DNA of 64,000 bases from Dysgonamonadaceae bacterium. Lineage in GTDB: Bacteria > Bacteroidota > Bacteroidia > Bacteroidales > Azobacteroidaceae. The notes below the pieces were generated by a model, which ran no database searches, was not told the origin of the DNA, and saw only the letters and a list, made by a program, of their open reading frames with translations. Positions 1-10,063 of the stretch are shown here, in pieces. Numbering within the stretch: position 1 is the first letter of the stretch; every line of letters begins with the position of its first letter. Made by a program: the position numbers and the translations under genes. The stretch is taken from positions 52,330 to 116,329 of the forward strand of contig JAIRKO010000051.1 in NCBI GenBank assembly GCA_031260045.1, written 5' to 3'.

Positions 1-122
1 TGCGGGATGACAAACGAATAATATTTTTCTAGCAATCGGTGATAATACCGGTTTCGTTTGTTCCACCGTTCCCGCTGATGCGCCGTATGGCGGTACAATT
101 CAAAAATATCCTTTTCTGTCAT
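1..122 (-). CDS. Class I SAM methyltransferase-like protein, N-terminal fragment (continues past left edge)
   Basis: Reverse complement from the ATG at 122 reads MTEKDIFELYRHTAHQRERWNKRNRYYHRLLEKYYSFVIP, open to the window edge; resembles N-termini of SAM methyltransferases. Confidence 0.55.
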   Translation of the reverse strand, partial: MTEKDIFELYRHTAHQRERWNKRNRYYHRLLEKYYSFVIP

Positions 123-207
123 TGTTTGTTCGTCGTTAAAATTGGGGTTGCAAATTTAGTGATTTTTTTCGGAATACATTCGTACAATTTTATTAAGAAA
201 TAATCAT

Positions 208-215
208 TATCTTTG
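208..215 (+). promoter_or_regulatory. Bacteroidetes-type -7 element (TATCTTTG) upstream of rplY
   Basis: Matches the TAnnTTTG consensus about 80 nt upstream of the L25 start. Confidence 0.5.
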
Positions 216-289
216 CACCGCTTTTTTAAAAATTCCGTGTGATGGGAGATTAGGAAGCATTTGTCTAATTTTGAGTAACACAAAAGAAA

Positions 290-904
290 ATGAAATCATT
301 TGAATTAAAAGGCTCTAAGAGAGAGCAAACAGGTAAAAAAGCCGCAAAGGCTTATCGGAAAGAATTGAATATCCCTTGTATTTTATACGGGGGGGAAGAG
401 GTGGTTCACTTCTCAGTAACAAAAGACAGCGTCAGAAAATTGATTTACACGCCGGAAGTCCAAATTGTAGATTTGACCATCGGAAAAACAAATTACAAAG
501 CCATCCTGAAGGAAACCCAATTCCATCCGGTAAGCGATGAACTGTTACATGCCGATTTCCTTCAAATATTTGAAGACAAACCGGTTGCAATCAAAATTCC
601 CGTCGAATTAACTGGCTTAGCCGAAGGGGTAAGAGCCGGCGGTAAACTTTCCCTGCAAACGAGAAAACTGAAAGTGAAAGGGCTTTACAAAGATTTCCCT
701 GAAAAATTAACGGTTAATGTCGAAAATTTGAGTCTGGGAAAATCCATTCAGGTAGGCGATATACATTTTGATAACCTCGAACTGTTAAACGCTAAAAATA
801 ACGTTGTGGCTACCGTTAAAACAACGCGGGCTGCGCGTGGTAGCAGCAGTAGCAGTGATAGTAGTAGCAGCGGTAGCGATACCAGTAGTGTTGCGGAAAA
901 ATGA
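290..904 (+). CDS. rplY: 50S ribosomal protein L25/general stress protein Ctc
   Basis: [35 protein letters not shown]...; L25/TL5/CTC family; Ser-rich C-terminal tail. Confidence 0.93.
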   Translation: MKSFELKGSKREQTGKKAAKAYRKELNIPCILYGGEEVVHFSVTKDSVRKLIYTPEVQIVDLTIGKTNYKAILKETQFHPVSDELLHADFLQIFEDKPVAIKIPVELTGLAEGVRAGGKLSLQTRKLKVKGLYKDFPEKLTVNVENLSLGKSIQVGDIHFDNLELLNAKNNVVATVKTTRAARGSSSSSDSSSSGSDTSSVAEK

Positions 905-1467
905 AATACTTGATTGTCGGGCTGGGTAATATCGGCAGCGAATACGAAAATACCCGCCACAACATAGGTTTTATGATATTGGACGCCTTAGTCGGGGCGT
1001 CCAATGTTGTGTTTGACGTTAACAAAAGGTATGGAGCCATTGCGGAAATGAAGTTGAAAAACAGGCATTTGGTTTTGTTAAAACCTTCCACGTATATGAA
1101 TTTAAGCGGGAATGCCGTTCGTTACCACTTGCAAAAAGAAAAAATCGAAACGTCCAATTTGCTGGTTGTGGTCGACGATTTGGCGCTTCCTTTCGGCGCT
1201 ATACGCTTGAAACCCAAAGGAAGCGACGCCGGACACAACGGACTGAAACATATTCAGGAAACTTTAGGCACAACCCAATACAGCCGGTTGCGGTTCGGAA
1301 TTGGGAACGATTTCCCGCCGGGTGAACAAATCAATTTTGTGCTGAATCCTTTCACCGAAGACGAACAGCAGCGTTTGCCGGAGAGAATAGCAATCGCTTG
1401 CGAAATGATTAAAAGTTTCTGTTTGGCGGGCGTAGAAACGACTATGAACTTGTTTAACAATAAGTAA
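901..1467 (+). CDS. pth: Peptidyl-tRNA hydrolase
   Basis: [28 protein letters not shown]... and [12 protein letters not shown] motifs; overlaps rplY stop (ATGA). Confidence 0.95.
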   Translation: MKYLIVGLGNIGSEYENTRHNIGFMILDALVGASNVVFDVNKRYGAIAEMKLKNRHLVLLKPSTYMNLSGNAVRYHLQKEKIETSNLLVVVDDLALPFGAIRLKPKGSDAGHNGLKHIQETLGTTQYSRLRFGIGNDFPPGEQINFVLNPFTEDEQQRLPERIAIACEMIKSFCLAGVETTMNLFNNK

Positions 1468-1504
1468 AAGTTCATATTAGGTTTAAATGCATAGCGACCA
1501 TAAA

Positions 1505-2188
1505 TTAAAATTTCATTTTATAAGCCGCCCCCAACGAAAAAACGCGAGGCTCATCGCCCGCCAAATATTCATCGCAACGAAGGAAGAAATCCAAATACGT
1601 TGTGCGGTCTAAACGCCAAGTTGCCCCGCCCTGCAATCGCAATTTTGTCAGCTCACAACCTCTGACCGGATCGTTCAGGCGCGTTGAAAAGTCGCAGGAT
1701 AAATAGGGTTTCCATGGAGAACCCCATATCATATAAGCCGCTTCCAGTTTATTTTTCATCGCATATTTGGGATTAATTTTATATTTGCCGCGACTTGCAT
1801 CTCTGTAAGTTTCCTGCAACCGTCCGCGCCACGATAGAATAAACGGCTCGAAAGTTTCTTTGCAGGAGAGATTGATGTAGCAGCGATGCCGCGATTCAAA
1901 AAGGCAGTCGTTATTATATAGATACAAAAAGGCATAGTAAACTCCTATCTTCGCTTTCCGGTCGAGAAACGTATAATCAATGCCCAAAGAAGCGGCGTTG
2001 CGGTCGAAACCAGCGCTGTTATTAAGCAGGCGCACCTCCTCTTTTCCCGTCACACTGAAAAAACGGTTAATTTCTTTTTCTGCTTCTATCGACAGAGAAA
2101 CGCCCCAATGGGGCGGGGTTTGGGAGAAAGAAGACAGGGAAAATAGTAATAATAAGAACACCTCCCACCGATTAAAACCGCATAACAT
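1505..2188 (-). CDS. DUF2490-like outer-membrane protein
   Basis: Signal-like N-terminus (MLCGFNRWEVFLLLLFSLSSFSQ), beta-rich, C-terminal AAYKMKF; start chosen at internal Met 2188. Confidence 0.6.
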   Translation of the reverse strand: MLCGFNRWEVFLLLLFSLSSFSQTPPHWGVSLSIEAEKEINRFFSVTGKEEVRLLNNSAGFDRNAASLGIDYTFLDRKAKIGVYYAFLYLYNNDCLFESRHRCYINLSCKETFEPFILSWRGRLQETYRDASRGKYKINPKYAMKNKLEAAYMIWGSPWKPYLSCDFSTRLNDPVRGCELTKLRLQGGATWRLDRTTYLDFFLRCDEYLAGDEPRVFSLGAAYKMKF

Positions 2189-2876
2189 TATCAATCGTGT
2201 TAATTTCGTCGGAATCGCTTTTGTAATAAACCTTAATGAAAGCGCAGTCGCGCAGAAAATCAATATGTCCTATTTCTACTTTCGTAATATTCAGTCCGGT
2301 TCTGTTTTTCAGGTCGGTCAGCAAATCATCATATCTGTCCGGCTTGATAAAATCAATCTTTTCGTAAAGAACAATCTTGTGAGACGTATGTTTCAAAAAT
2401 CGGTTGCTTTCCAACAGCCAGACGATGAAAATAAAAAGCAGATTCGCCGTAATCACGGAAGCGTGTGGAACTTCCATTGACAGCCCGTTTACGACTGAAA
2501 TGCCGATAACTACGAACAGATATGTCATTTCCCGGATTTGTACCGTTTCCGTTCGGTAACGAATCATTCCGAAGATGGCGAAAAGCCCCAGTGCGAAACC
2601 GATTTGCATCGGAATACTTTGTAAAAGAAATAACAGAAAAAAGACGGTTACGCTGAAAAGTATGAACGTGAAATAATAATCCTTTCTCCGGCTTTTCCTG
2701 TAATAGAAAAACTGAATAATTACCCAGCAAATAAGGAGATTAAATGCAAATCGCATTAACAGCATCCAGAAATTAGCGGCGTCAAATACGGCAACTTCCA
2801 TGAAAGTCAGTCCTTTTTCCGCTAATTCGGCGGCATGTTCGGCAGCAATTTGAGAATCGTAATCGGTTTGAATCAT
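2172..2876 (-). CDS. DUF4956 domain membrane protein
   Basis: Multi-TM protein with GLFAIFGMIRYRTETVQIREMTYLFVVIGISVVNGLS, typical of DUF4956. Confidence 0.8.
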   Translation of the reverse strand: MIQTDYDSQIAAEHAAELAEKGLTFMEVAVFDAANFWMLLMRFAFNLLICWVIIQFFYYRKSRRKDYYFTFILFSVTVFFLLFLLQSIPMQIGFALGLFAIFGMIRYRTETVQIREMTYLFVVIGISVVNGLSMEVPHASVITANLLFIFIVWLLESNRFLKHTSHKIVLYEKIDFIKPDRYDDLLTDLKNRTGLNITKVEIGHIDFLRDCAFIKVYYKSDSDEINTIDNVMRF

Positions 2877-2882
2877 GATATT

Positions 2883-3647
2883 TTATTGTATTAATTTATT
2901 AATAATCGCCCATTTACTTTTGAAACGGTTGTATTTAATATTGGAATCAGTCAGCACAATTCCCATGCAATATTTGCTGAAAGAGATTTTTTTAATCCGG
3001 AAACGATTCAATATCTCTTTGAAATCGGAATGTTGACAAGCGTTCTGTTTTAATTCGATAATCATCAGGTTATTCAGCGATAGCGTATTGTTGGTATGAT
3101 AATTTCGGAAAGACAGATGCGTATCAATCGTAATCCGTTCGGTCGCTTTATCGTTCACAAGAGTAATCCGGTAAAAATCATTAACCAGCGAAGGCGTTAA
3201 AATATCCGTATCAAACAGCGCATTTTCTTCCAGAAACTGCATTTCTTCCTTCAAATCCTCAATGGAAGCAAGATGGGACATGCCCACAGGCACACGCCTT
3301 TTGTTTGTTCTGCCTTTGTTGTTTTTATTTTTCACTTCCAGAAAGGACAGATTAGCATCCACATAAGAGCGAATACGTATTTTCTGCCGGTTCAATTTCC
3401 CGTTCTGATGCATCAGAAACATCTTCAAATCGGGCGTATCCAAATATTGCGTGCAATAGGGAGTAATCCGTGCGCCGTTGTTTACCTGCACGCGGAAAGA
3501 CGGCAACATCTCTTGCAAGAGTTGGGGCAACAGGGAAACCGGCGCGGCATACTTGGAATCAATCCTGTCCATCAGGCGGATATTTTCCATTTCATCCAAT
3601 GTGATTGCCTGCATTTTTCCCAGAACGCTATTTATAGGAATATTCAT
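2883..3647 (-). CDS. Polyphosphate polymerase (VTC) domain protein
   Basis: RMDRIDSKYAAP..., YLDTPDLKMFLMHQNGKLNRQKIRIRSY, FLEVKNKNNKGRTNKRR, IELKQ motifs; adjacent to DUF4956. Confidence 0.8.
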   Translation of the reverse strand: MNIPINSVLGKMQAITLDEMENIRLMDRIDSKYAAPVSLLPQLLQEMLPSFRVQVNNGARITPYCTQYLDTPDLKMFLMHQNGKLNRQKIRIRSYVDANLSFLEVKNKNNKGRTNKRRVPVGMSHLASIEDLKEEMQFLEENALFDTDILTPSLVNDFYRITLVNDKATERITIDTHLSFRNYHTNNTLSLNNLMIIELKQNACQHSDFKEILNRFRIKKISFSKYCMGIVLTDSNIKYNRFKSKWAIINKLIQ

Positions 3648-4053
3648 ACACTTTGGTAGAGTATAATTTCCCGTCGGGATTGTAGTTGTATTGGATTTTT
3701 TTCCTTCCATTGTCGTTATATTCATATTTGCGTATGCGGTAAAGTTTGTTTTTGTCGTTGTAAACATTCTCGCGAATACATCTTCCTGTGGAATAATCAT
3801 ACTCGAACGTAACCCTTTCTCGCTGACCGTAAACGGCATACTCGATTTCTTCCAGTTTGTAGCCGTTTTCGTCCCAGACGGTTAAATGATCCATCCATTG
3901 TCGTCTACCTTTGGCATCGGCATTCATTTCTTTGACGACTAAGTTTTTCTTCATCGCCCGTTTCTCTTCCGGAGTCAGAAACGGCGTTTGATATTGGGCG
4001 ATGCCGCCGCTTAAAGCGAATAGCATTAAGCCAATAATATATCTTCTTTTCAT
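3628..4053 (-). CDS. Hypothetical secreted protein
   Basis: MKRRYIIGLMLFALSGGIAQ signal-like start with YEYNDNGRKK repeats; contiguous minus-strand gene. Confidence 0.55.
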   Translation of the reverse strand: MKRRYIIGLMLFALSGGIAQYQTPFLTPEEKRAMKKNLVVKEMNADAKGRRQWMDHLTVWDENGYKLEEIEYAVYGQRERVTFEYDYSTGRCIRENVYNDKNKLYRIRKYEYNDNGRKKIQYNYNPDGKLYSTKVYEYSYK

Positions 4054-4056
4054 AAA

Positions 4057-4791
4057 TTATGCTCTTACAATAACGGTAAATTTTTCCGGCAATTCATATA
4101 AACTTTCCGGCTTTGTTATTTCAATTTCCTGCTTGACAGGCGTCAGTTTCCGGGTTTCGGGGTCTTCGCTCGTTACCCATATTTCATATTTTCCCGGCGG
4201 TATTTTTTGAAATATAAAAATACCCTGATCGCCCACCCTGATGCGTTCAAAAAACATCTCTTCGCCATAACGGTTGATGTAAACATCCGCGTCAATCGCC
4301 CACCCTTCGTCCGCTTTTTTCGTTCCATCGTAAAACAGCGCCCAAACGGAGCCTTTAATCATGGACGTTCCATACGCTTTCCCCGTATGAATAAAAAGCG
4401 TATCGGCTTTATTGACGCGGTCTTTGACATTCACATTTTGGGAAACTGCCGCTTTGCGCCCGTCGGGATATTCCGAATAGGAATAGACAATGTAATTTCC
4501 GTCCCTTAAATAATTGAAGCGATACAGACCTTTGTTATCTGTTTCAACATCATCGCCGAAATAATCAGCGTCATTGTTTCCGAAAATCAAATAAACGTCT
4601 TTCTTTGCCGCCGGAAAAGTATCGGTCTGAAAAGAAAAATTATCATCGGAATGTTCAATTTGATACACATAACCTTCCAGAGCGGACGAACCGCCTAAGC
4701 CTTCGTTTTTATTGCAGCCATGAAATAAAAACGATACAAAAAACAGGAGAAGAAAATGTTTCATACTCATAATAATTTTGGGTAGAGGCAT
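4057..4791 (-). CDS. Lipoprotein with carboxypeptidase regulatory-like (Ig-like) domains
   Basis: MKHFLLLFFVSFLFHGC lipobox; GLYRFNYLRDGNYIVYSYSE and GIFIFQKIPPGKYEIWVTSED. Confidence 0.65.
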   Translation of the reverse strand: MPLPKIIMSMKHFLLLFFVSFLFHGCNKNEGLGGSSALEGYVYQIEHSDDNFSFQTDTFPAAKKDVYLIFGNNDADYFGDDVETDNKGLYRFNYLRDGNYIVYSYSEYPDGRKAAVSQNVNVKDRVNKADTLFIHTGKAYGTSMIKGSVWALFYDGTKKADEGWAIDADVYINRYGEEMFFERIRVGDQGIFIFQKIPPGKYEIWVTSEDPETRKLTPVKQEIEITKPESLYELPEKFTVIVRA

Positions 4792-4808
4792 TACCCAAGC
4801 CGGATAAT

Positions 4809-7118
4809 TTAAATTGTGATTGATTTCGAGCTTCCTCCGGAATAGTTTCCTCCCGTGTTATAGCCGTTTACGGTGTTTCCGCCGCTAATGCTCCCGCCGG
4901 AAAACAGCGTATAAGAGCCGGAAACAAGGCGCGGATCGGAAAAAGTAACGGTTACCATTGTGCCGACCGTTGCGCCTGCAATCACGGGGATATTGAACAG
5001 CAGCAGCGTTTCACCGGTGGCATTTTTGATGGCGATGGCGCTACCTGCCGTCGCCTGAATTCGTACGGAACGCTGCGTTCCCGCCGGAGCAGTCATCGAC
5101 ATACTCCCCCCGTGCGTACCAACAATAATTCCTCCGTTGACCTGAAAGTTGCGTTCAGCGTCGAAAGCCTCGCCATCGCCGCGAACGCCATTGGCAATAG
5201 TTAGCCCGCCGTTAATTACGAGGGCGCCGTTGCTGTCTATCGCGTCCTGTCCCGATGCGGCGCAGAAGATATTTCCGCCGTTGATGACGATTCCCGTTCC
5301 GGCATTGATGCAGTCATCGTAAGTGCGGATGTCGATATTTCCGCCGTTGATGGTCAGCAACCCTTTGCTTTCAAGTCCTTCTCCGCCTTCGGTTTTTTGC
5401 GTGCAATTAATATAAATCGTACCGCTGTTGATTGTCATATTGCCTTCGCATTTGATGGCTTTCGGATTGGCATAGTCTGTGCCATTGTCGCCAAAACCGC
5501 CGCCGCCCGGACGTCCGCCGGGTCCACCGCCGCCGCCTTGTCCGCCGCTCGAACTCCCCGAAACGAAGAAACGTTCGCCCGACGTTGCGGCGTTCAGCGT
5601 GAGGTTGGCATTGTTGTCGCCGACAATGCCAACGGTGATTGTTCCTGCGGCATTGATACATTTTCCTCCTGTTCCCGAACTGCTGCAAGTGATATTTCCG
5701 CCGAGCAAGGAAATATTTTGGTCGCTTTTTATGCAGGCTGCCGTATAGGAATCGGGCAAGCCTGTTTCGGTAGTATAAACTTTTCCATTGCCTGCGGTTG
5801 TGATGTTAATTGTTCCGCCGCTGATTTCTATATTGCCGTCGGCGGATATTCCTTTGCCGCCGTCGGAAGAGTTTTTGCTTTCAATAAGAATATTTCCGCC
5901 CGTAACGGTTATATTTTTATCGCTTTTGATAGCCGTGCAATACGACGGGTCGTAGCCGCCGCCTATGGGTTCAAGCGTCGCAACGCCCGATGTAACAATG
6001 GATATGTCGCCGCCGTTGATGGCAATATTCTCTTTGCTGCCGATACCTTTCGACTGTGCGCCGGAAACGTTTATGTTTATCGCGCCGCTGTTGACGGTTA
6101 TTCCCGCGTCGGCTTTGATCGCTTTTATATCGTCGGCAGAGGACGCGATACGGAGACTTCCTCCGTTGATGGCAGCCGCGCCGCCGCCCGCATCTATTCC
6201 GTCGCCCGAAGCGCTAATGTTCAGCGAGCCGCCCGACTGCGTGAATCCGTCTTCGGCATGAAATCCGTCGGACGCTGCCGCCGTAACGGTTATGTCGCCG
6301 CTACGTATAACAATGCTTTTCTTACTGCTTGCAATGGCGTGTTTTGCCGCGCCGCTGACGTTGAGCCGTCCGTAGCCTTCAAATTCGAGAGAGCCGCTCT
6401 TGCTGATGAGCGTGGCGTTTTCCTCGTTGTCGGCGTTGTCGGTCAATATATTATTTCCTTTCAGTTCAACAATCGTTACGCCTTCGTTTTTCGTAATTTG
6501 GATGGGCGGAAGTTTCGATGCAGAGTTAATTTCTGCGCTGTTCAGCGTCAGGCGTATCGTGTTCGGAGCGGCTGCATTGTTCTGTATTTTCAGCGATCCG
6601 TTGGCGGTAACGCCCGAAACAAAAAACTCGACTGTTCCGGAAGCGGAAGATGCAAGGGTTACATCCGCGCCGTTTTTTGTTACGGTTATGCTGTTGTCGG
6701 AAGGAAGGTTTTCGACGGTTGCCTCATCGTTTGTATATATAATGCTGACGGCGCTTTCGTTTACCGTAACGGCTTGTAAAATAATATTCGGAACCGTAAC
6801 GTCGGCATCAACTGTCGTAATGCCGGAAACGATGCCCGTTTCATATCCGCCAAGCGTTACCACGATTTGGTAAGTTCCGGCGCTCACTCCCGTAATGATA
6901 TATTCGCCTGCCGCATTGACGGGCGACTGTCCCGCCTCGCTGCCGTCGGAAGCGTTCACAAGCATGACCGATGCGCCGCTTGCCGCGCCGCCGTCTGATT
7001 TGGTTGCTGTTCCGCTAATGCTGTATATTTGAGGCGTTTCTTCCGTTATATCGTCCGATTTGCAGGATTGAAAGAGAAAGCAATAAATAAAAAGAGGAAA
7101 TAAAATTGATTTGTTCAT
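4809..7118 (-). CDS. Carbohydrate-binding domain-containing (DUF4353-like) beta-helix lipoprotein
   Basis: Lipobox FLFQSC; Ig-like N-terminal domain; repeated ITVNGG/ININGG strands with DGFHAEDGF and GDGIDAGGG. Confidence 0.8.
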   Translation of the reverse strand: MNKSILFPLFIYCFLFQSCKSDDITEETPQIYSISGTATKSDGGAASGASVMLVNASDGSEAGQSPVNAAGEYIITGVSAGTYQIVVTLGGYETGIVSGITTVDADVTVPNIILQAVTVNESAVSIIYTNDEATVENLPSDNSITVTKNGADVTLASSASGTVEFFVSGVTANGSLKIQNNAAAPNTIRLTLNSAEINSASKLPPIQITKNEGVTIVELKGNNILTDNADNEENATLISKSGSLEFEGYGRLNVSGAAKHAIASSKKSIVIRSGDITVTAAASDGFHAEDGFTQSGGSLNISASGDGIDAGGGAAAINGGSLRIASSADDIKAIKADAGITVNSGAININVSGAQSKGIGSKENIAINGGDISIVTSGVATLEPIGGGYDPSYCTAIKSDKNITVTGGNILIESKNSSDGGKGISADGNIEISGGTINITTAGNGKVYTTETGLPDSYTAACIKSDQNISLLGGNITCSSSGTGGKCINAAGTITVGIVGDNNANLTLNAATSGERFFVSGSSSGGQGGGGGPGGRPGGGGFGDNGTDYANPKAIKCEGNMTINSGTIYINCTQKTEGGEGLESKGLLTINGGNIDIRTYDDCINAGTGIVINGGNIFCAASGQDAIDSNGALVINGGLTIANGVRGDGEAFDAERNFQVNGGIIVGTHGGSMSMTAPAGTQRSVRIQATAGSAIAIKNATGETLLLFNIPVIAGATVGTMVTVTFSDPRLVSGSYTLFSGGSISGGNTVNGYNTGGNYSGGSSKSITI

Positions 7119-7255
7119 AATGATTTAATATTTTAGGGAAGGCAAAGATAAAGCAAATAATAAAGAAGAAACAAACAATTTGTGTAAACGGTTGGATTGT
7201 TGGTGTGAACGGCAATTCAGTAAAGGTTTATGGCGAACAATTGCAGAACAAACCG

Positions 7256-7972
7256 TTACCCATTCTTAAAACGCTCCATTCTCCCCATAAATTCCCGAAG
7301 GTAACGCCTGCCGACAGGTAGTTTCTGCCCCTCAATAACAACCTGCGTGCTATTGAACGATTTGATTTTTCCCGCAGCAACAATAAACGACTTGTGTATG
7401 CGCACAAAATCAGACGCAGGCAGCAACGCTTCAACCGCTTTCATCGTCATGACCGGCATATAAGTTTTCTCTGCCGTTACGATTTTGATATAATTGTTGG
7501 CGGCTTCGACGTACAGGATAGCGTGGAGCGGCAATTGCATGTTTTGGTAATTATATTTAAAAGAAATGATTTTGCCTTCGGATATTTGTTGCGGACTGTT
7601 CTTTTGCTGCGCCGCAAGGAAACGCTCCTCCGCCTTGCCGCAGGCTTTCAGAAAACGCTCGAAATCAAACGGCTTAAGCAGATAATCGACCACGTCTAAT
7701 TCAAAGCCGTCGACGGCATATTCCCTATGTGCGGTCGTGAAAATAACCATCGTACCCTTTTGCAGGATTTGAGCGATGTTGACACCCGAAATATCAGGCA
7801 TACAAACGTCTAAGAAAATCAAATCGGGTTGCATGGAACGGATATACGAAATCCCTTCCACCGGATCGGTATAAGCGCCGAGCAGTTGAATGGAGGGCAA
7901 CTGGCTGCAATAATAAGTCAGCAGTTTCAGCGCCAGCGGTTCGTCGTCAATTGCGATGCATTTCATTTTCAA
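7256..7972 (-). CDS. LytTR family response regulator
   Basis: MKMKCIAIDDEPLALKLL receiver domain; C-terminal LytTR with VRIHKSFIV and VGRRYLREF. Confidence 0.92.
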   Translation of the reverse strand: MKMKCIAIDDEPLALKLLTYYCSQLPSIQLLGAYTDPVEGISYIRSMQPDLIFLDVCMPDISGVNIAQILQKGTMVIFTTAHREYAVDGFELDVVDYLLKPFDFERFLKACGKAEERFLAAQQKNSPQQISEGKIISFKYNYQNMQLPLHAILYVEAANNYIKIVTAEKTYMPVMTMKAVEALLPASDFVRIHKSFIVAAGKIKSFNSTQVVIEGQKLPVGRRYLREFMGRMERFKNG

Positions 7973-7989
7973 TATTATTTATTCATGTT

Positions 7990-9111
7990 TTACACAAGAG
8001 AAATTTGAAGTTCCACATGAAAAGCCGAACTGTCGGAGTCAATATTCAACGAATGCTGCTCCGGATAAGCCAGACACAGCCGCTTCCGAATATTTTCCAG
8101 CCCTACGCCTTCCGAAAGGTTTCGTTTGTTTATCTCCAAAACAACAGAATTGTCGCAGGTAAATTGCAAAACGCCGTTTTTCACCTCCACGCCGATATGG
8201 ATGAAACATTCGATATGGGCGCTTATGCCGTATTTAAAAGCGTTTTCCACAAACGGGATAAATGTGAGCGGCATAATCTCCCATTTGCCGAAATCGCCAT
8301 TTGCTTGAAACTGCAAATTAAACTTTTCAGACGCCCGAAAACTCTGTAGCCGGATATATTCTTTCAGCATTTTCATTTCCCGCCCCAGCGGAATACGGCT
8401 GTGATTGCTTTCAACGGTTACGAAACGCAGGAAATCGGAAAGCGACAGGATGGCTTCCGGCGCCTTGTCGTCTTTGCTCAAAGCCAGACAGTAAATGCTG
8501 TTCAGGCTGTTAAATAGGAAATGCGGATGAATTTGCGATTTCAAAAAAGAAAGTTCTGCCTGCACCATCGAATTTTCCAGCTCCTGCAAACGTTGTTTCT
8601 CGGCATACCACAAAGAAACAGTCTTCAGCCCCGTGCTTACGACAAAAACAATCAGAAACCGTATTGAACGGGCATATATGCCGATGCGCTCAACAATAAT
8701 GTGGGGAGAAAACCGGTCGCCGTCGGGCGGTGGAAAATGTGGTCGCCGTGGCGGCATATCCGGTCTGAAAGGCGGTTCCGACATAAAATGTACGAAATAT
8801 TGCCTGACGAGCCAGGGAACAGCAAAGCCAAAAAGTATGAACGCCGCAATCGTAATCGCCAAAAAGAGCGCTGTTTTTTTCTTCGACAGAAGACGGGGTA
8901 CAAAAACAGACCCGTTGAGATAAAAATAAACAATCAGCAACGAGTATTCCATCGCAATAATCAAAGGAAAGAAAATATCATTGACAGACCTTTCCACCAT
9001 AATACGCGGAATAGTAAGCCGGATGAAAAGCGCCCATACCGCTATATGCAAAACGGTGAACATCAATTTTTTATGCTTGGATAACAGGATATTCATTATG
9101 CAAAGGAACAA
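7990..9111 (-). CDS. LytS-like sensor histidine kinase
   Basis: TM N-terminus; LKSQIHPHFLFNSLNSIY (His_kinase) and VENAFKYGI (N-box). Confidence 0.92.
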   Translation of the reverse strand: MFLCIMNILLSKHKKLMFTVLHIAVWALFIRLTIPRIMVERSVNDIFFPLIIAMEYSLLIVYFYLNGSVFVPRLLSKKKTALFLAITIAAFILFGFAVPWLVRQYFVHFMSEPPFRPDMPPRRPHFPPPDGDRFSPHIIVERIGIYARSIRFLIVFVVSTGLKTVSLWYAEKQRLQELENSMVQAELSFLKSQIHPHFLFNSLNSIYCLALSKDDKAPEAILSLSDFLRFVTVESNHSRIPLGREMKMLKEYIRLQSFRASEKFNLQFQANGDFGKWEIMPLTFIPFVENAFKYGISAHIECFIHIGVEVKNGVLQFTCDNSVVLEINKRNLSEGVGLENIRKRLCLAYPEQHSLNIDSDSSAFHVELQISLV

Positions 9112-9150
9112 AAAAACGCATTATTTATAATAAGTATTTTGGAAATTTTT

Positions 9151-9158
9151 TACCTTTG
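9151..9158 (+). promoter_or_regulatory. Bacteroidetes-type -7 element (TACCTTTG)
   Basis: TAnnTTTG match upstream of the S4-domain gene. Confidence 0.5.
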
Positions 9159-9230
9159 TATCCATGCTTACCATTGGCATTGGCATCGCCTAAAGCAGGT
9201 AATCGCTATGATGCACATGAAATTGAAAAA

Positions 9231-9647
9231 ATGAGTTCTATGGAAGTAAGGATTGACAAATGGCTGTGGGCGGTAAGGATTTTCAAAACGCGAACCGTTG
9301 CGATAGAAGCATGCAAAAAAAACCGCATCACGGTGAATAACGCGCCCGCCAAACCCTCAAGGATGATTCGCATCGACGACGTCATTTCGGTACATAAACC
9401 GCCGGTTACCTATTCTTTCAAAGTATTGGGACTGACTGCCAACCGCATCGGCGCTAAATTGGTTCCGGAATACATGGAAAATGTTACGTCACCCGAACAG
9501 TATGAGATACTCAACTTGCAGAAAATAAGCGGATTTATCGACCGCGCAAAAGGAACGGGACGCCCGACAAAAAAAGAACGCCGCGACTTGGACGAGTTTT
9601 CGGCGCCGGCTTTTGCACCGAACATGGAGTTTGATTTTGACGAATAA
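9231..9647 (+). CDS. RNA-binding S4 domain protein (HslR-like)
   Basis: MEVRIDKWLWAVRIFKTRTVAIEACKKNRITVN. Confidence 0.9.
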   Translation: MSSMEVRIDKWLWAVRIFKTRTVAIEACKKNRITVNNAPAKPSRMIRIDDVISVHKPPVTYSFKVLGLTANRIGAKLVPEYMENVTSPEQYEILNLQKISGFIDRAKGTGRPTKKERRDLDEFSAPAFAPNMEFDFDE

Positions 9648-9652
9648 AAAAG

Positions 9653-10018
9653 ATGATTAAACAGTTGATTTTGGTTGGATTGGGAGGAGGCGTCGGAAGT
9701 ATGATGCGGTTTCTTGTTTCCAAAATTCCTTTTGCGCAGGGTTCATTTCCATGGGCAACGTTTGCCGTTAACATTGTCGGCAGCTTCCTTATCGGAATAT
9801 TGATTGGGCTGTCTGTCAGGCATCAAATTTTGAATGCGGATATGAAACTTTTGCTTGTTACAGGCTTTTGCGGCGGGTTCACTACTTTTTCGGCGTTTTC
9901 GGCGGAGAATGTTCATTTGTATCAGTCGGGGAATTATTTTTCGCTTGCCTTTTACATCCTGTTAAGTATTGTCGCCGGATTTGCCGCCGTGCTTTCGGGG
10001 CTGATTTTGGGCAAATAG
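9653..10018 (+). CDS. crcB: Fluoride channel CrcB/Fluc
   Basis: GGGVGSMMRFLVS, TFAVNIVGSFLIGIL and GFCGGFTTFSAFSAE motifs. Confidence 0.95.
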   Translation: MIKQLILVGLGGGVGSMMRFLVSKIPFAQGSFPWATFAVNIVGSFLIGILIGLSVRHQILNADMKLLLVTGFCGGFTTFSAFSAENVHLYQSGNYFSLAFYILLSIVAGFAAVLSGLILGK

Positions 10019-10063
10019 GAATGCAGGCAATATTACAAAAAACGAACTTGTAAAAGTATTGGA

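Noticed and set aside
748-1091. Minus-strand ORFs opposite the rplY/pth junction
   Set aside because: Antisense to confident genes; the low-complexity L/S/Y-rich content derives from the serine repeat
5397-6779. 460-aa plus-strand ORF
   Set aside because: Antisense to the repetitive DUF4353-like gene (4809-7118); composition is a shadow of the GC-rich repeats, no recognisable domain
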